DNA from: Planctomycetota bacterium
GTDB taxonomy: Bacteria > Planctomycetota > JACOTG01 > JAJDCM01
Length of the DNA stretch: 46,906 nt
Assembly: GCA_029260825.1 (NCBI GenBank)
Contig: JAJDCM010000084.1
Location: 1-46,906, forward strand
Direction: 5' to 3'
The notes beneath the pieces were generated by a model, which saw only the letters and a program-made list of their open reading frames with translations, did not search any database and was not told the DNA's origin. The position numbers and the translations under genes are program-made. Shown here piece after piece: positions 44,023 through 46,906 of this stretch; the first letter of the stretch is position 1, and every line of letters begins with the position of its first letter.

Positions 44023-45732
44023 TTATCGGTCCAGATCAGCTCTCAGACCATCCGAAAGAGCAACACCTTCAGCGCCATTTGAATCTTGAACCACGGCCTG
44101 AAAAAAGACGCGGCCCGACAGCTCCGAATTGTCCGGAATCGGCAGCGAAAAGGCCACACGACCCCTCGCCCCGGTCTCGGCCTTCAGGAAGAAACGCTCG
44201 GTCGTTAAGTGAGTCCCTCCTACTCCCGGATCGTTGGAACGACCACGGCCGAAAAACAGGGTCACCTGGGAAAAAGGCCGGCAGTTTCTTACCGTGACCC
44301 GAAAATCGGCATTTCCCGCAACGAGCTCGGAACTGGCGTCAATCCGGGGGATTCTCCCGTCCGATCCCGCCGTCCCTGCGCCATAATGACGAATCCCCTG
44401 TGGATTCTTCAACAAGGTGAAATAATCTTGAACCACTCCGTCCCGATCCAAAAAATTCAGGTCGAGCCGGGTTGCGTCCACATCGATGATCAGGCTTCCC
44501 CAGGTGTACTGATTTGAAACCATCGCGGGATGATCAAAGGTACCGAGACTTCTTCGACTGGCACTTCCCGAAACGACATAAACCGCACCGGTCCGCGGCC
44601 CCGGGTTTTTCTGATAGGCGCCGCTACCATCTTCTCGACCGTCGCCGCCGTCCACCACATGCTCGGGGCCAAACGTCGCTGCATCTCCAAAATGGCCGTT
44701 GATCAACCGAGACCGCTCATAAGCATGGCTGTGTCCGGAGAGCACCAGGTCCACCCCGAATTCCTCCAGGATCGGAACCGCATTCTCCCTCATCTCAGTC
44801 AGCTCTCGCTCCCGGTCCGAGTTGTGCGACCCTCGTGAGTAAGGCGGATGATGCCAGTAGGCGATGATCCAATCCCGGCGAACCCGAGACAGATCCTGAC
44901 GCAACCAGTCCAGCATTGAACTTGGTGCCACACGGGAGCTCCCCTGGCTGTCGAGGCAAACAAAATGGATGTTCCCCCGTTCGTGAGAGTAATACGCTTC
45001 TGTTCCCGAAGGGAATCCTTCCGACTCCCCCTGCCTGGGAAGATGAAAGATGTCGTAGTAAACACCAGACTCGTCATGAGACTGAGCACTGAACGCATCG
45101 TGGTTACCAAAAGATGGCCACAGACACGTGTTTCTCAGAATTGTGGGAAACGTATTAAAAACGCTGATCTGATACTCGAAGTCGCGGCCAAAATCATAAG
45201 CATTATCCCCGAGCATGAGCCAGACGTCCGCTGGACGGGAAGAAGTGTAGTCAAGGTATGCATCCCTCACGGCTCGGACGTTCGGGTTTGCATCTCCCGA
45301 GTCGCCAACCACCCAGATTCGTTGCGGAGCCTTCGAGCCGATCGGAGGTGACGTCACGAAGAAATGATCCGGGTCACGCCCCGCAAGAAGAGTCGATGGA
45401 GAACTGGCGATCGCGTAGTAATACCGGGTTCCCGCAAGCAGGTCGCGAACGGTGATCTCGTGTTCCGTGGTTGGTTGCACTTCGGTAACAACCGTGTCAA
45501 TCGAGGTCCAATGAAGACCGTGGGCGAGAATGCCCGGACACGGAATGTCCGTTCTCCACCGAATCGTGACACCCGACTTCGAGAGGGCTTGAACGTAGGG
45601 ACCGCGGACGAGCTCCTGGGCAAATCCAGGATCAGATTGCAGAACCGCAATCCCACGCGAGAAAAGAATCGCGAGTCTAAAAAGGGGAGAAACGAGTCGG
45701 GACTTACAACGGAGCTTTCTCATCGACTTCAC
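44023..45732 (-). CDS. Exported purple acid phosphatase-like metallophosphoesterase
   Basis: A 569-residue protein starting at GTG 45732 (ATG 45723 is an alternative). A signal-like N-terminus (LFRLAILFSRGIAVLQ) is followed by an FN3-like domain (about 40-130; GPYVQALSKSGVTIRWRT, GTRYYYAI). A calcineurin-type catalytic domain (about 135-390) has the metal motifs VVGDSGD, LGDNAYDFG, FGNHD, AYWHHPPYS and SGHSHAYERS. A C-terminal beta domain of ~120 residues ends the protein. It would hydrolyse phosphate esters outside the cytoplasm. The GTG overlaps the stop of an upstream orphan frame by 4 bp. Confidence 0.92.
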   Translation of the reverse strand: MKSMRKLRCKSRLVSPLFRLAILFSRGIAVLQSDPGFAQELVRGPYVQALSKSGVTIRWRTDIPCPGILAHGLHWTSIDTVVTEVQPTTEHEITVRDLLAGTRYYYAIASSPSTLLAGRDPDHFFVTSPPIGSKAPQRIWVVGDSGDANPNVRAVRDAYLDYTSSRPADVWLMLGDNAYDFGRDFEYQISVFNTFPTILRNTCLWPSFGNHDAFSAQSHDESGVYYDIFHLPRQGESEGFPSGTEAYYSHERGNIHFVCLDSQGSSRVAPSSMLDWLRQDLSRVRRDWIIAYWHHPPYSRGSHNSDRERELTEMRENAVPILEEFGVDLVLSGHSHAYERSRLINGHFGDAATFGPEHVVDGGDGREDGSGAYQKNPGPRTGAVYVVSGSASRRSLGTFDHPAMVSNQYTWGSLIIDVDATRLDLNFLDRDGVVQDYFTLLKNPQGIRHYGAGTAGSDGRIPRIDASSELVAGNADFRVTVRNCRPFSQVTLFFGRGRSNDPGVGGTHLTTERFFLKAETGARGRVAFSLPIPDNSELSGRVFFQAVVQDSNGAEGVALSDGLRADLDR

Positions 45733-45911
45733 GGTCGCTCATTCTTCTTCTCCCCAAAGTCCGGGAACATTCTCAATGCAACAGGGGTTCGAAGCAAGGA
45801 ACTTTCGGGAGGAATCTCGATCGTCTCACGAAAAAATTCCTGATCGGTAGGAATCCAGAAGCAGATGCTCGATCCCGGAACTAGCTTGTCGGGTGATGCA
45901 GAATCACACCC
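45729..45911 (-). pseudogene. Orphan coding-like frame after the selenoprotein stop, start missing
   Basis: Directly after the TAG of the ArsC-like gene, the same frame stays open for 59 codons. It reads like a protein (GCDSASPDKLVPG, then FWIPTDQEFFRETIEIPPES, then VALRMFPDFGEKK) and stops at a TGA that overlaps the GTG of the phosphatase gene as GTGA. The Gly-Cys beginning resembles a lipoprotein just after its lipobox. No usable start codon was found. It may be a remnant, a frameshifted lipoprotein or chance. Confidence 0.35.
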
Positions 45912-46256
45912 CTAGAACAGCTCTTCATAGGCTTCCTCGGAAAAGCCAACCAACACCTTTTTTCCCACCCGAAGCGTAGGTGCTCTGAGGTTTCCCGTGG
46001 GCCCAAGGAGCAGTGCAAGAATCTCATCCTTGGAAGAACCTTCCTTCAGCTTCAAGCGAATGAGCTTCTTTCCGCTCGAAGCCAATATCTCGGAAGCTTC
46101 CAAGACGACTTCCAGTGCCTGATCAGCACCAATCTTGACTTTGCTCGCGCTCAATTTCTCGTCAATCGTTACGTCACGATGGCTCAGGAACTCCTGAGCT
46201 CTCTTGCAACTCGTTCAGCCACTTCGATGATAGTACCAGGCAATCTGTGTGGGCAT
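45912..46256 (-). CDS. ArsC-family selenoprotein with UxxC motif (in-frame TGA)
   Basis: From the ATG at 46256 to the TAG at 45914-45912 there are 114 residues if the TGA at 46217-46215 is read as selenocysteine. The N-terminus is MPTQIAWYYHRSG, then U14-T-S-C17, then KRAQEFLSHRDVTIDEKLSA. This is the thioredoxin-fold start of ArsC/Spx-like proteins, with Sec in place of the first Cys. The C-terminal half has LLLGPTGNLRAPTLRVGKKVLVGFSEEAYEELF, highly typical of the ArsC-like (seleno)protein family. Sequence on both sides of the TGA is needed for the fold. A bacterial-SECIS-like hairpin sits at 46182-46199. AAGGAG lies 11 nt before the ATG. It is a likely redox enzyme; arsenate reduction is not established. 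Its genome must encode SelA, SelB and tRNA-Sec. Confidence 0.9.
46182..46199 (-). promoter_or_regulatory. bSECIS-like hairpin for selenocysteine insertion
   Basis: On the minus strand GCTCAGG-AGTT-CCTGAGC forms a perfect 7-bp stem with a 4-nt loop. The loop begins 22 nt after the TGA and has G at its second position. Bacterial SECIS elements need a short stem, an apical loop about 16-37 nt after UGA and a G among the first two loop bases; all are met. Confidence 0.85.
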
Positions 46257-46423
46257 GGCGTTGACAACTCCTTCTCTGAATCCGCTTGTGAACGAAATGA
46301 CGATTCACGGAACCAATCGATGGCCGCCTTCTTACCAAACAAGAGTCTTTCTTCCATCCACTTTCCAGCAAGCTCGTTTTCTGGAACGTAATCATTGTCA
46401 TTACCAATGTTCCCAAGTATCAT
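46184..46423 (-). CDS. Possible small protein overlapping the selenoprotein start
   Basis: A 79-codon frame with AAAGGG before the ATG. It begins MILGNIGNDNDYVPENELAG and has a protein-like first half (KWMEERLLFGKKAAIDWFRES). Its last third overlaps the 5' end of the selenoprotein gene in another frame, and its TGA stop lies inside the SECIS-like hairpin. I do not recognise it. It may be chance, or an upstream coupled cistron. Confidence 0.25.
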   Translation of the reverse strand: MILGNIGNDNDYVPENELAGKWMEERLLFGKKAAIDWFRESSFRSQADSEKELSTPCPHRLPGTIIEVAERVARELRSS

Positions 46424-46481
46424 GTCATGTCCCTTTAACTATTCGCCTATTCGCCGATCTCTCCTCACCTCCTGAGAAAAC

Positions 46482-46906
46482 ATGACTCCTCCCGACCAAA
46501 CCGGCACTCTTCAGGCCTTTTGGAGCGATGCTCTGAAAAGTCTGCAAGAAAAACAAAAATCCCTTTCACCCAAGTATTTCTACGACCAGCGTGGTTCTCT
46601 CCTTTTTGACCGGATCTGTGAGCTCGACGAATACTACCCCACTCGCACCGAACTCAAGATCATGGAGGATCACTGCGCAAGCATTTCTGACCTGCTTGGC
46701 CCCGATTGCTATCTCATCGAGTTCGGGAGCGGAAGCAGCACAAAAACAAGAGTCCTTCTCGATCACTTGAAGAGCATGGCAGCCTACGCGCCTCTAGATA
46801 TCTCTGAAAATCATCTTCTGGAAACCGCAGATGCTTTGCGCACGGCCTACCCTCAATTAGAAGTCCTACCGACCTGCGCCGATTTCACCAAACCGTTTGA
46901 TGTTCC
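46482..46906 (+). CDS. egtD: L-histidine N-alpha-methyltransferase EgtD, 3' end beyond window
   Basis: The frame from the ATG at 46482 runs off the right edge (141 codons seen of about 320 expected). The N-terminal pattern LSPKYFYDQRGSLLFDRICELDEYYPTRTE is the hallmark of EgtD. It is followed by the SAM-binding IEFGSGSSTKTRVLLDHL and the YAPLDISENHLLETA strand. EgtD trimethylates histidine to hercynine, the first step of ergothioneine synthesis, in the cytosol. EgtB would be expected nearby to the right. It is divergent from the ArsC-like selenoprotein gene, placing two thiol/selenol redox functions side by side. Confidence 0.93.
   Translation, partial: MTPPDQTGTLQAFWSDALKSLQEKQKSLSPKYFYDQRGSLLFDRICELDEYYPTRTELKIMEDHCASISDLLGPDCYLIEFGSGSSTKTRVLLDHLKSMAAYAPLDISENHLLETADALRTAYPQLEVLPTCADFTKPFDV

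Noticed and set aside
45912..46154. An 80-codon frame starting at TTG as a complete small protein
   Set aside because: It is only the C-terminal part of the ArsC-like fold; conserved sequence continues upstream through the TGA to the ATG at 46256.
1..46906. CRISPR array, integron or insertion sequence
   Set aside because: No regularly spaced direct repeats with unique spacers, no transposase or integrase frame and no paired terminal repeats around genes were seen.

Overview
The window looks like a piece of a Gram-negative, probably marine or sediment bacterium of the Planctomycetota or a neighbouring lineage. This is inferred from gene content: a formylglycine-type sulfatase, a DUF1080 protein, a Hanks-type kinase, secreted FG-GAP/HYR/TIG proteins, a YVTN/cytochrome c protein, several ECF sigma factors, BlaI/M56 pairs and SEC-C proteins. 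No rRNA, tRNA, CRISPR array, phage gene or complete transposon was found. Base composition and codon use look fairly uniform by eye.

Left part (1-9 kb): the 3'-truncated kinase gene lies downstream of efp and epmA, and epmB is divergent. Together these give EF-P and both enzymes of the lysine/beta-lysine modification route. Next come a lipoprotein frame that runs without a stop into a DUF488 gene, an ECF sigma factor with a secretin N-domain protein, a strong terminator, and a membrane-anchored PDZ/coiled-coil protein. From 9.0 to 11.8 kb there is a BlaI repressor with a palindromic operator and an M56 sensor whose C-terminus carries an 11-residue repeat. A DEAD-box helicase with a repetitive RG/QS-rich tail follows on the other strand.

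Middle (14-25.6 kb): an SLC13-type permease with a good sigma70 promoter; a minus-strand sigma/anti-sigma/secretin-like operon joined by two ATGA overlaps; a spermidine-synthase-like enzyme; an exported DUF1080 protein fused to two rhodanese domains behind a SEC-C gene; a third ECF sigma with a zinc-finger anti-sigma; and the three-gene proton-translocating transhydrogenase (pntAA, pntAB, pntB).

Right part (25.6-46.9 kb): a 1245-residue exported YVTN propeller/cytochrome c protein, a sulfatase, and two large secreted FG-GAP proteins sharing the same TIG plus C-terminal domain. Between them lie a ferredoxin-NADP reductase and an ArsR/SRPBCC pair controlled by a perfect 20-bp palindrome. These are followed by an M1-peptidase-like lipoprotein that has lost its zinc ligands, a Bax-inhibitor-1 membrane protein, a membrane-anchored SGNH hydrolase, a clan-A glycoside hydrolase, a purple-acid-phosphatase-like enzyme, and the start of egtD (ergothioneine biosynthesis).

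The most notable item is at 45912-46256 on the minus strand. It is an ArsC-like thioredoxin-fold gene interrupted by an in-frame TGA at the first position of a U-x-x-C motif, with a perfect 7-bp hairpin 22 nt downstream in the geometry of a bacterial SECIS. This is very probably a selenoprotein; conventional gene calling would truncate it to an 80-codon frame starting at TTG.
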